64,000 bases of DNA from an uncultured Stomatobaculum sp. (GCF_937924975.1 NZ_CALEYG010000028.1:62001-126000); one strand, 5' to 3'; shown: positions 36,578 to 42,904, numbered from the stretch's first letter. Notes: generated from the sequence alone by a model not told the origin. Numbers and translations: made by a program.

Positions 36578-36665
36578 GTTTTCCCCCCACACGCGGGGGG
36601 ATCCACACCTACTCCGCGAGCTCCACAGCAGCAGGCCGTTTTCCCCGCACACGTGGGGGCGACCC
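36578..36665 (+). CRISPR. two-repeat mini array
   Basis: A 27-nt repeat (GTTTTCCCCCCACACGCGGG..ATCC, 36578-36604), a 33-nt spacer (36605-36637) and a second repeat (GTTTTCCCCGCACACGTGGG..GACCC, 36638-36665). Period 60, orientation as in the main array. It lies between the two ribbon-helix-helix genes, ending 125 nt before the second. Confidence 0.8.
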
Positions 36666-36790
36666 AATATTGCCAGCAACATACAATCAGCAGAATGAAC
36701 AAATAAACGAGGGATTATTTGTGCGTTTTATATATTAATTGCAATACAACGGCAGCATATACTATAAAAACAGAGGTGGGAGGTGAGAGA

Positions 36791-37018
36791 GTGGCGATAA
36801 GCGAGGCGCGTAAACGCGCGACATACAAATACATTTCGAAAGCGTATGATAGAGTCGTGCTAAACCTACCGCGCGGGGAGCGGGATCGGATAAAAATTGC
36901 TGCGGACGAGGCGGGTGAGTCTGTCAACGCCTACATAAAAAGAGCGATATCCGCACAGATGCAGAGAGAGGGAAAAAACGCGGGAGAGGCGGATCAGAGT
37001 GGTGCGGTTTCTGACTAA
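36791..37018 (+). CDS. ribbon-helix-helix (Arc-like) small DNA-binding protein 2
   Basis: A 75-aa protein starting with GTG at 36791 behind GGGAGGTGAGA. ATYKYISKAYDRVVLNLPRG, RDRIKIAADEAGESVNAYIK and RAI are typical of Arc-like proteins in Firmicutes mobile elements. Related in pattern to the 64-aa protein upstream. A likely promoter (TTGCAA, 18 nt, TATAAA around 36739-36768) lies between the mini array and the gene. Confidence 0.72.
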   Translation: MAISEARKRATYKYISKAYDRVVLNLPRGERDRIKIAADEAGESVNAYIKRAISAQMQREGKNAGEADQSGAVSD

Positions 37019-37053
37019 GAGAGATTTTATTGATATAGATATACGGGAAAGAA

Positions 37054-37082
37054 GTTTTCCCCGCATGCGCGGGGGTGATTCT
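37054..37082 (+). repeat. solitary CRISPR repeat, near-identical to the main array
   Basis: The first 25 nt equal the main-array consensus including the ATGC core; only the 3' end differs (GATTCT for GATCCT). It lies 67 nt upstream of the 66-aa gene. Confidence 0.85.
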
Positions 37083-37149
37083 TTGAGACGAAGAATGCAC
37101 TGGAATCAGCGGCGATGCAAAGACGCATAAAGCGAGAAAGGAGGTTTAC

Positions 37150-37350
37150 ATGATTATCAAGTTCACCGAAGAGGAGGAGCGATTGTTTGATAAAGTCATG
37201 CCGTATGCAGCTTCGAAAGGAGGAGGTATCCGCTCAGATGCGCCTCCGGAGATTCAAGCTATCTATGCCAGACTTGTTGAGATAACCAACCCATACCTGA
37301 GCCCGTGTCCGCTACCTGATAACTGGGCCACAGCAACACCAACTGAATAA
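37150..37350 (+). CDS. small hypothetical protein, paralogue of the gene at 39308
   Basis: A 66-aa protein (MIIKFTEEEERLFDKVMPYA, GGGIRSDAPPEIQAIYARLV). The opposite-strand gene at 39308 encodes a close relative, and their 3' flanks with hairpins also match. A weaker relative (RYTEEELALAAIFEPYL) is at 38653. No known family. The start follows AAAGGAGGTTTAC. Confidence 0.65.
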   Translation: MIIKFTEEEERLFDKVMPYAASKGGGIRSDAPPEIQAIYARLVEITNPYLSPCPLPDNWATATPTE

Positions 37351-37359
37351 CAGTAACGT

Positions 37360-37387
37360 AAGCACAGTCATAGCGGCTGTGCTTTTT
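37360..37387 (+). terminator. rho-independent terminator
   Basis: AGCACAGTC and GGCTGTGCT pair around ATAGC, followed by six T. An inverted copy follows the minus-strand paralogue at 39271-39293. Confidence 0.8.
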
Positions 37388-37494
37388 TGATGCGCAGGTG
37401 GGCGCACTGGCGGACACTCCGGACGGTGGGGATGTGGCGCGCACTCCGAAAAACACAAGTGGGCTATCGAAGATAGCACTCAGAGAGGAGCAGT

Positions 37495-37728
37495 ATGAAG
37501 AAGACGAAATTGGATGAGCTTTTGAAGAGCGGAGCAGTCACAGAGGAGGAGTATAAGGAGCTCCTGCCGACCTGTGAGGATGACACGGGAGATCCGGACG
37601 GCGGAGAGCCGGAACCGGAGGACCCGCTCGCGGGACTTGACGAGAAGACGCGGGCAACTGTTGAGAAGATGATACAGTCATGTTTTCCCCGCATACGCGG
37701 GGGTGATCCAACAAAGATGCGCTTTTGA
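37495..37728 (+). CDS. phage scaffold-like N-terminal fragment interrupted by a CRISPR repeat
   Basis: A 77-codon frame behind GAGAGGAGCAGT. Residues 1-60 (KKTKLDELLKSGAVTEEEYK, acidic Pro/Glu stretch, LDEKTRATVEKMIQS) resemble the start of small phage capsid-assembly or scaffold-type proteins. Exactly where such proteins continue, the sequence becomes a CRISPR repeat (37682-37709) read as CFPRIRGGDP, and the frame stops soon after. It is probably non-functional. Confidence 0.5.
   Translation: MKKTKLDELLKSGAVTEEEYKELLPTCEDDTGDPDGGEPEPEDPLAGLDEKTRATVEKMIQSCFPRIRGGDPTKMRF
37682..37709 (+). repeat. solitary CRISPR repeat inside a reading frame
   Basis: GTTTTCCCCGCATACGCGGG followed by GGTGATCC: a perfect hairpin with the ATAC core also seen in repeat 79 of the main array. 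It fuses in frame to the preceding phage-like gene fragment. Confidence 0.85.
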
Positions 37729-37840
37729 CAGGGCGGAGATTTTAGGAGAAAACACGCATGAAAATATCAAAGAAGTTGGCAACATGAGTCATTATTAAGT
37801 GTGCAAGGGAATATCAAACTTATCGAGCCGGTATTTGTTC

Positions 37841-37864
37841 ACGGGTTCGACTCCCGTCACCCCA
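37841..37864 (+). other. tRNA 3'-end remnant (T-arm plus acceptor strand)
   Basis: ACGGG-TTCGACT-CCCGT is a perfect T-arm (5-bp stem, 7-nt TTCRANT-type loop) directly followed by CACCCCA, as in the 3' acceptor strand of a tRNA. The upstream sequence does not fold into D- and anticodon arms, so only the 3' third is present. Such fragments are typical of integration (att) sites in tRNA genes. Confidence 0.55.
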
Positions 37865-37935
37865 TGCTTTGATTGCGCGCTTGTTTACTTGATAGTTTTT
37901 CTTTGTTGGGGATTGAGGAAACCGAAGTTTTAATT

Positions 37936-37970
37936 GAGACCGAAATTTTGGACAGATAATATGATAAAAT
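37936..37970 (+). promoter_or_regulatory. operator/extended -10 promoter module, copy 4
   Basis: GAGACCGAAATTTTGGACAG then TGATAAAAT (37962-37970), 12 nt between GGACA and TGA. It is followed after 23 nt by a degenerate CRISPR repeat. Confidence 0.6.
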
Positions 37971-37993
37971 CAAAACGTAGAAAGAGTTGGATA

Positions 37994-38021
37994 GTTTTCT
38001 CACTCACGCGGGAGTGATTCC
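37994..38021 (+). repeat. degenerate solitary CRISPR repeat
   Basis: GTTTTCTCACTCACGCGGGA followed by GTGATTCC: 28 nt, array orientation. It begins 23 nt after the -10 element, exactly as in the segment at 35853, and ends 94 nt before a start codon. Confidence 0.7.
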
Positions 38022-38115
38022 AATCTATGCGTTGAACAGAAGCTACAGCGGATGCGCAGAAGGTGGCGCTTCTGAAATTCAGTACCGCGTACGACATGAC
38101 ACGAAAGGAAATTAG

Positions 38116-38310
38116 ATGAGGAAGAAGAGCGACGCTGTAGAAGTAATCAATGACAAGTTCGAGCTCCCGGAGCGGATAAAAAAGATGACCCGACAGGAGA
38201 TACAGGATGAAATTATAAGAATTTTGCTGGAAGAAGGCAAAATCAAAGAGGGCGAGTATAGCCGAGAAGATCTGTTTTCTGTGCCTTCTGAAGAGGAGTT
38301 GAATGATTAA
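38116..38310 (+). CDS. small hypothetical protein
   Basis: A 64-aa charged protein (EVINDKFELPERIKKMTRQE, RILLEEGKIKEGEYSRED) of mainly helical character, start behind GAAAGGAAATTAG. No family recognised. It is transcribed from module copy 4 with a degenerate CRISPR repeat in its leader. Confidence 0.55.
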   Translation: MRKKSDAVEVINDKFELPERIKKMTRQEIQDEIIRILLEEGKIKEGEYSREDLFSVPSEEELND

Positions 38311-38315
38311 GGGCA

Positions 38316-38343
38316 GTTTTCCCCGCACACAAGAGTGCTTCTG
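38316..38343 (+). repeat. half-eroded CRISPR repeat
   Basis: The first 15 nt (GTTTTCCCCGCACAC) match the array; the rest (AAGAGTGCTTCTG) is lost. It lies 70 nt upstream of the next start codon. Confidence 0.5.
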
Positions 38344-38413
38344 GCCTTGTGAATCCGGGACGTAGGTATCTACCGTATGACCGGTGTATAAGTCACGAAT
38401 AGGGAGCAAAATA

Positions 38414-38581
38414 ATGGAACAGTATCCGCAGTATTCTAAAGTCATTTTGAAAGATGGCAGAACAGCTACAATCGTAGAAATCCTAAAGGAAAATGTTGAG
38501 TACATTGTAGACGTGGATCTGGAAGGGCCTGACTGGGAAACGATTGAAGTCAGTGCGGATGAGATTTCAGGACGGAGATAG
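38414..38581 (+). CDS. small protein resembling the DUF4926-type fold
   Basis: A 55-aa protein (SKVILKDGRTATIVEIL, EYIVDVDLEGPDWETIEV). The LKDGR-T-x-VE pattern followed by strand-forming residues resembles DUF4926-like small beta-barrel proteins, but the match is from memory. The start at 38414 follows AGGGAGCAAAATA. Confidence 0.5.
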   Translation: MEQYPQYSKVILKDGRTATIVEILKENVEYIVDVDLEGPDWETIEVSADEISGRR

Positions 38582-38652
38582 TACTGATGCGTTAAGAGGG
38601 CATGAGGCCTTGAAATGAGTTAAATAGATGATGCAGAAGAAAGAAAACAGGG

Positions 38653-38841
38653 ATGGTTCTTAGGTATACCGAAGAGGAACTCGCATTAGCAGCTATTTTT
38701 GAGCCCTATCTGGAAGCCGGAAAGCTACGAGAAAACGCACCACAGGCGGCGAAAGACGCTTTAAAGCGCTACCTGGAAATGATTAAGGAGCATCGCCGGA
38801 AGGTGTTTGAAGCCACCTATGGTTGGAGCTATGATGGGTGA
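38653..38841 (+). CDS. small hypothetical protein, distant relative of the 37150 product
   Basis: A 62-aa protein (VLRYTEEELALAAIFEPYLE, ENAPQAAKDALKRYLEMI). The opening F/Y-T-E-E-E and the later Ala-Pro-x2-Ala pattern echo the products at 37150 and 39308. The ribosome site is weak (CAGGG). Its stop lies inside the following repeat. Confidence 0.45.
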   Translation: MVLRYTEEELALAAIFEPYLEAGKLRENAPQAAKDALKRYLEMIKEHRRKVFEATYGWSYDG

Positions 38842-38926
38842 CTTCCCCGCACCCGCGGCAATAATTGCCTTTACAGCCCGCGCCCGGTGTTCCTAATGGT
38901 GACTTCCCCGCACCCGCGGCAATAAT
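38838..38926 (+). CRISPR. two-repeat mini array with a diverged repeat
   Basis: GTGACTTCCCCGCACCCGCG followed by GCAATAAT occurs at 38838-38865 and again, identically, at 38899-38926. The period is exactly 61 nt and the spacer 33 nt, the geometry of the main array. The repeat differs from the main one in the 5' end, loop and 3' handle but keeps TTCCCCGCAC. It ends 74 nt before the next gene. Confidence 0.75.
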
Positions 38927-39000
38927 CCGTATCAGTCACCCGGACCCGGGAAATATTGTGCAAGTAACTTCTTCCCATTCAAAAGCGAAAGGAGAAAAAC

Positions 39001-39219
39001 GTGATTATAACGGTTGAGCAGATTGAGGTGCTGAGACCTTATATCGAAAATATTGAAGAATTGATATCTGCCGATGATGTTGATGCGCTATTAGATGCTG
39101 TAGATGATGCGGTCGTTGATAACATTGTCGCGCATAACGACGAACCGGATGAGGAAGGGAGAAAGATTCAGAGAATATATGATGACATCGCTGCCCAGAA
39201 TCACGTTTACTGGGATTAA
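39001..39219 (+). CDS. small acidic hypothetical protein
   Basis: A 72-aa very acidic protein (IITVEQIEVLRPYIENIEEL, DDVDALLDAVDDAVVDNIVA) starting with GTG behind AAAGGAGAAAAAC. Such strongly acidic small proteins include DNA mimics and anti-restriction or anti-CRISPR proteins, but there is no direct evidence for this here. Confidence 0.55.
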   Translation: MIITVEQIEVLRPYIENIEELISADDVDALLDAVDDAVVDNIVAHNDEPDEEGRKIQRIYDDIAAQNHVYWD

Positions 39220-39270
39220 TGGAATGAAGGCGGCATGTCGACCTTACCCCGCCACCCTGAGCACAAAATA

Positions 39271-39296
39271 AGCACAGCCGTTATAGCTGTGCTTTC
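39271..39296. terminator. hairpin terminator between convergent small genes
   Basis: AGCACAGC and GCTGTGCT pair around CGTTATA. It serves the minus-strand gene ending at 39308, and TTTC on the plus side may also serve the gene ending at 39219. It is the inverted counterpart of the hairpin at 37360. Confidence 0.7.
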
Positions 39297-39307
39297 ATCG
39301 CTGTGAT

Positions 39308-39529
39308 TCAGTTGTCTTGGTTATCGTCCGATAAATCGCAAGAATCCTTATGAATAGGTGTCATAGGTGTCGAATACGGGCTCAGATATTGGTTGGTTAT
39401 CTCTACCAGTCTGGCATAGATAGCTTGAATCTCCGGAGGTGCATCCGGGCGAATTCCTCCTCCTTTCGCTGCATAAGGCATGACTTTATCAAACAATCGC
39501 TTCTCTTCTTCGGTGAACTTGATTCTCAT
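39308..39529 (-). CDS. small hypothetical protein, paralogue of the gene at 37150
   Basis: A 73-aa protein (MRIKFTEEEKRLFDKVMPYA, GGGIRPDAPPEIQAIYARLV) over 80 percent identical to the first 50 residues of the 37150 product but on the other strand. The ribosome site AAAGGAGGTTTGA is also conserved, as is the 3' flank. This is an inverted duplication. Confidence 0.65.
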   Translation of the reverse strand: MRIKFTEEEKRLFDKVMPYAAKGGGIRPDAPPEIQAIYARLVEITNQYLSPYSTPMTPIHKDSCDLSDDNQDN

Positions 39530-39609
39530 TCAAACCTCCTTTCGCGCTTAACGGGGATCACGCTACATGCGTTTTCTTTAGGAAAATCAATCAAAGCATT
39601 TTTTCGGGC

Positions 39610-40212
39610 TTATTCCCATAGAATATCATCAAAATCAAAAAAGGTAATCAAACCGTTATAGGGCTTATCCTGATTTGATTGAATCGCAAAGAAGGACTGA
39701 ATATACGCTTCGGGATAAGAAATGCTTCCGTCGCCATCGAGATCGATAGGATGCAGTTCTCCCGCATCACACTTCTCAATGAACTTATTCAGGTTGATTC
39801 TAATATCCATAAGAAAGCGATTCAGATCATCGCCCTGAAGATAATTGGGATTATCTACGCTGCCGATATAGTAATAATTTCCGTCGTCCGTCTCAGGCTC
39901 CCAATACCAGATCCAACCCTTATCTACCTTGGCAATGTAAACCCCTGGGTATGCATCGGATGCGTAGGTTTCTTTGAGTCTCTGCGCATATTGGTTGTTT
40001 TCGTCATAGGACGGAATGTTGTAGGGGCCGTATGTTCCGTCATTATAGGTATACATCTTTACTTCGCGCTTAGGGCTTGCGCTTGTTTCGGCGGACGCTT
40101 GAACAGAAGTGCTGGCTGTGGTTTCAACTTCGCTTTTCTCGCTTCCGCAACCAACGAGGACAGATCCAAGCATTGCCACTGCTGTTATCAAAACAAAAAT
40201 TCTCTTCTTCAA
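39610..40212 (-). CDS. EF-hand lipoprotein
   Basis: A 200-aa protein. The start is taken as TTG at 40212, behind AAAGGAGACAGAAAGG, giving a normal signal (KKRIFVLITAVAMLGS) and lipobox LVGC. A Ser/Thr-rich linker follows, then an unknown region with GVYIAKVDKGWIWYWEPE. Near the end, DLDGDGSISYPEAY is a clear EF-hand/dockerin-type calcium loop. It is probably anchored on the outer face of the membrane. Upstream in-frame ATG codons would bury the signal peptide. Confidence 0.65.
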   Translation of the reverse strand: MKKRIFVLITAVAMLGSVLVGCGSEKSEVETTASTSVQASAETSASPKREVKMYTYNDGTYGPYNIPSYDENNQYAQRLKETYASDAYPGVYIAKVDKGWIWYWEPETDDGNYYYIGSVDNPNYLQGDDLNRFLMDIRINLNKFIEKCDAGELHPIDLDGDGSISYPEAYIQSFFAIQSNQDKPYNGLITFFDFDDILWE

Positions 40213-40490
40213 CCTTTCTGTCTCCTTTCGGCGTTTGCGATTCTTACTATACAACATGTTTATATGAATGCCTACGATATACCGTGTTCCTGTTCGCGCG
40301 AAACAGTTCATCCGCATGCGAGGACTATACTTCCATGTATCGGTAATATGCAACCGGTTCTGTTTCTCGATTTCTGCGATTGATCATAGCTGAACTGGAA
40401 AGACAAGCCCGCATAGAGGGTATCTTGCCGGAATCCGAGAAGTCGAATTAGACGAGTGCCGTGATTAGAAGAAGAATACGAAAGCCTATC

Positions 40491-40525
40491 GAGTCCGAAA
40501 TTTGGTACAGGTCCTGTGGTAGACT
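40491..40525 (+). promoter_or_regulatory. operator/extended -10 promoter module, copy 5
   Basis: GAGTCCGAAATTTGGTACAGG then TGGTAGACT (40517-40525). ACA lies 10 nt before TGG as in the other copies, though one extra T splits GGACA. It sits 43 nt ahead of the gene at 40569. Confidence 0.55.
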
Positions 40526-40568
40526 CTCAATATAGAAACGCGTTGGGATAGTCTAAGGAGGTAGCACT

Positions 40569-40754
40569 ATGGGATATGCGGCAATTATCTATTTAATCGG
40601 CCTTTATCTGTTTATCGGCGCCGGGATAAGCTCATACCTTTCGGATATCGAATATAAGCTGACAGGTCACAGAAGGAATCGCAATATCGCAATCAGAGGG
40701 CTGCTTTCTTTTTTCTGCTTTTGGCTGGGAACTTTCATCATGATGCATCTTTGA
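40569..40754 (+). CDS. small membrane protein
   Basis: A 61-aa protein with two hydrophobic helices (YAAIIYLIGLYLFIGAG and LLSFFCFWLGTFIMM) separated by a basic loop (TGHRRNRN). The start follows TAAGGAGGTAGCACT. Unknown role. The stop codon lies in a perfect 15-bp hairpin. Confidence 0.6.
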   Translation: MGYAAIIYLIGLYLFIGAGISSYLSDIEYKLTGHRRNRNIAIRGLLSFFCFWLGTFIMMHL

Positions 40755-40768
40755 GATGCATCATGATG
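40736..40768 (+). repeat. perfect 15-bp inverted repeat over a stop codon
   Basis: CATCATGATGCATCT, loop TTG, then AGATGCATCATGATG. The TGA stop is at 40752-40754. There is no T-tract, so it is not a normal terminator; it could stabilise the 3' end or pause transcription. Confidence 0.75.
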
Positions 40769-40870
40769 CCAAGGGAGGGGGCTGCCTTTACATTTGTTCG
40801 GCGTATGAGTAGAATGATAATTGTTAAGATTGCTTAAAGTTAAGCAATCATTTCAAAACAGGGGGCAGAG

Positions 40871-41743
40871 ATGAAGAAGAACATTTTCCTTGCGGCGGCA
40901 GTGGCACTTGGCACCATGCTCATGGCTACGCCTGTTTTTGCCGGCAACTACGGCTGGAATCGGGACGGTCGGGGCTGGTGGTATCAGCTCTCGAACGGAA
41001 GCTATGTGAAGTCGTCTTGGCTTTCAATCAACGGCACCTGGTACAGTATGGACAGTGCCGGATACATGGAGACCGGCTGGGTGCGGGATGGCGGCGGCTG
41101 GTACTACATGGATACCGAGAGCGGTGCGATGCGTGTCGGCTGGGTTAATGTGAACGGAAACTGGTATTATCTGAGCCCGACGGATGGCGGTCGTATGCTT
41201 GCAAACGGCTATACGCCGGACGGTTATTATGTCGATGGCAACGGTGTATATCAGCCGCAGTCAAATAGGCAGACTACGACTGTCAATCGAATCATCACCG
41301 ACAATACCGATACGACCGCAGATGATGCGGACGCTTGGCAGCGTTCGAATGCTGGAAACGATTCGGCTTCTCCGGAAGAATACGAGGATCAGGTGATTGC
41401 GCTGGTCAATCAGGAGAGAGCAAAGCAGGGACTTTCGCCGCTCAAAAAGGACACAGCTCTGATGAATACGGCAGATGTACGCGCGGAGGAACTGGAAACG
41501 CTGTTCTCGCATGACAGACCGGACGGCACAAAGTGCTATACGGCTTATCCGGGAGGCTACAGTTATCGGGGTGAGAATATCGCCATGGGCCAGCAGGACC
41601 CGGCTTCGGTTATGGATTCCTGGATGCATTCCAGCGGACACAGGGCCAATATTCTGAATCCGAATTATGATTCGATTGGCGTCGGCTATTCGGCACAGGA
41701 CGGAACGCCGCACTGGGTTCAGAACTTCGGCAGAAAGAACTGA
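40871..41743 (+). CDS. secreted CAP-domain protein with choline-binding-type wall repeats
   Basis: A 290-aa protein with a signal peptide (cleavage after PVFA, residue 24). Three to four aromatic-Gly repeats (about 28-115: GWWYQLSNGSYVKSSW, GTWYSMDSAGYMETGW, GGWYYMDTESGAMRVGW) are of the cell-wall/choline-binding type. The CAP/SCP domain (about 165-290) has VNQERAKQGLSPL, LFSHDRPDG, GENIAMG and SSGHRANILNPNYDSIGVGY. CAP proteins of Clostridia are surface proteins of uncertain enzymatic role. The start is behind GGGGGCAGAG. Confidence 0.88.
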   Translation: MKKNIFLAAAVALGTMLMATPVFAGNYGWNRDGRGWWYQLSNGSYVKSSWLSINGTWYSMDSAGYMETGWVRDGGGWYYMDTESGAMRVGWVNVNGNWYYLSPTDGGRMLANGYTPDGYYVDGNGVYQPQSNRQTTTVNRIITDNTDTTADDADAWQRSNAGNDSASPEEYEDQVIALVNQERAKQGLSPLKKDTALMNTADVRAEELETLFSHDRPDGTKCYTAYPGGYSYRGENIAMGQQDPASVMDSWMHSSGHRANILNPNYDSIGVGYSAQDGTPHWVQNFGRKN

Positions 41744-41787
41744 GGCAAGTGTTTGTCTGCTTGTATGCAGAAGGTATGATAAAAGGG

Positions 41788-42102
41788 TCACATACTCCAC
41801 TGATATTTTTGGAGGGACACATGTGTTGCGTCGATTAACGCAACGCCTTCTTCCTGCAGTAGCTTAGCCTGCGCTGCCCAGCCGGGGGCCAGGCGGCCGC
41901 TTGCATTTACCACACGGTGACAGGGATAGTCGCCGTAATAGTCCGCATGCGAGAGAACGCGCGCCACGAGGCGCGCGTTTTTTGGATACCCGATTAAGCG
42001 GGCAATTTGTCCGTAAGTGGCAACTTTGCCCTCCGGAATTTCCGCGACGGCGGAGAGCACGGCATAGGCAAAGTCATCATTCAGCGCGGCGGTCTCGGAC
42101 AT
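41788..42102 (-). CDS. MGMT/ATL-family DNA alkylation repair protein
   Basis: A 104-aa protein equal to the C-terminal domain of O6-alkylguanine-DNA alkyltransferases: IPEGKVATYGQIARLIGYP, then YPCHRVVNASGRLAPG. The PCHR motif keeps the acceptor Cys, unlike ATL proteins that have Trp there. The start at 42102 follows AAAGGAGTTCC. Short single-domain versions are common and may act in alkyl-lesion recognition or repair. Confidence 0.85.
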   Translation of the reverse strand: MSETAALNDDFAYAVLSAVAEIPEGKVATYGQIARLIGYPKNARLVARVLSHADYYGDYPCHRVVNASGRLAPGWAAQAKLLQEEGVALIDATHVSLQKYQWSM

Positions 42103-42139
42103 GGAACTCCTTTCTGTGTCAGCGAAATAGGGGCGCGGT

Positions 42140-42904
42140 TTACATCTCCCGCAAGATGCGCAGCCCGAGTAAGAGGGCGTCTTCGTGCGCATCCCGCCCA
42201 AAGTTACGGGCGTCGTAGTCATGGATGCAGGCGAGGGAGTCGGCCGTAAAGAGCAGCTGTCCGAAGCTTGCGCCGCGGAGGCGGGCACAGGCTGCGAGCG
42301 CCGCACACTCCATCTCGACGCAGAGACAGCCTTCGTTTCGGCGGTATGCGACCATATCCTTGGTCTCGCGGTAAAAAGCATCCGTGGTCCAAGTGGTGCA
42401 GGGGACAAAGGGGAGGCCTTCTGCTTTCAGTACGCTTTCTATGACCGTGAGCACTGCGCTGTCAAGTTCGATATAGCGGGAAGCGGGCAGATAGTGGTAG
42501 GAGCTGCCCTCGTCGCGCAGCGCGCGGGTCGGAACCAGAAACGCATTTTCCGGGAGCCTTTCCAGCACACCGCAGGAGCCGAGTGCCAGAATTTTGTGAC
42601 AACCGCTTGCAATCAGTGCATCCAACAGGGAACTTGCGGGCGGCGCACCGATCGGCGCCTGCGCAAGACAGATTTCTTCGCCGTTTTCCTCAAACACATA
42701 GATGGGGTAGGTGGCGGAGACGGTGCGAAATTCGCAGCGCTTTTCTGCATGCTTTGCCTCGGCGTAGCGGTGGATGGTATCGCCGAGGAAGGCAAAAAGG
42801 CACTTTTTCGGAAAGCGGCAGTCTCCGAATTCATGCGCAGGCGGAATCACTTCGGAGGAAGTCGCATCATATTCAAAAAGCGGTATTTCGTTTCGTTCTA
42901 TCAT
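42140..42904 (-). CDS. nucleoside phosphorylase family protein
   Basis: A 254-aa protein of the PNP/UDP phosphorylase superfamily. ILALGSCGVLERLPENAFLV, a ribose/phosphate site region near WTTDAFYRETK, and CLCVEMECAALAACARLRG with the conserved Met-Glu are family marks. It resembles uridine phosphorylase-like proteins, but the base specificity is not predictable. It precedes the MGMT-like gene on the same strand by 37 nt. Confidence 0.8.
   Translation of the reverse strand: MIERNEIPLFEYDATSSEVIPPAHEFGDCRFPKKCLFAFLGDTIHRYAEAKHAEKRCEFRTVSATYPIYVFEENGEEICLAQAPIGAPPASSLLDALIASGCHKILALGSCGVLERLPENAFLVPTRALRDEGSSYHYLPASRYIELDSAVLTVIESVLKAEGLPFVPCTTWTTDAFYRETKDMVAYRRNEGCLCVEMECAALAACARLRGASFGQLLFTADSLACIHDYDARNFGRDAHEDALLLGLRILREM

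Larger units (their letters stand above)
37849..38021 (+). repeat. duplicated segment, copy B
   Basis: Partner of the segment at 35705-35880; same order of tRNA-end sequence, module and degenerate CRISPR repeat, with the 30-nt identity at 37851-37880. Confidence 0.7.
37729..38115 (+). other. 387-nt gene-free region: duplicated segment, tRNA remnant, promoter module
   Basis: No gene. It holds a tRNA 3'-end-like sequence (37841-37864), copy B of the duplicated segment, promoter module copy 4 and a degenerate CRISPR repeat, followed by the untranslated leader of the gene at 38116. Confidence 0.65.

Noticed and set aside
36505..36738. Plus-strand frame across the two-repeat mini array
   Set aside because: It is a readthrough of the end of the first ribbon-helix-helix gene and the CRISPR repeats, including the translated repeat GFPPTRGG.
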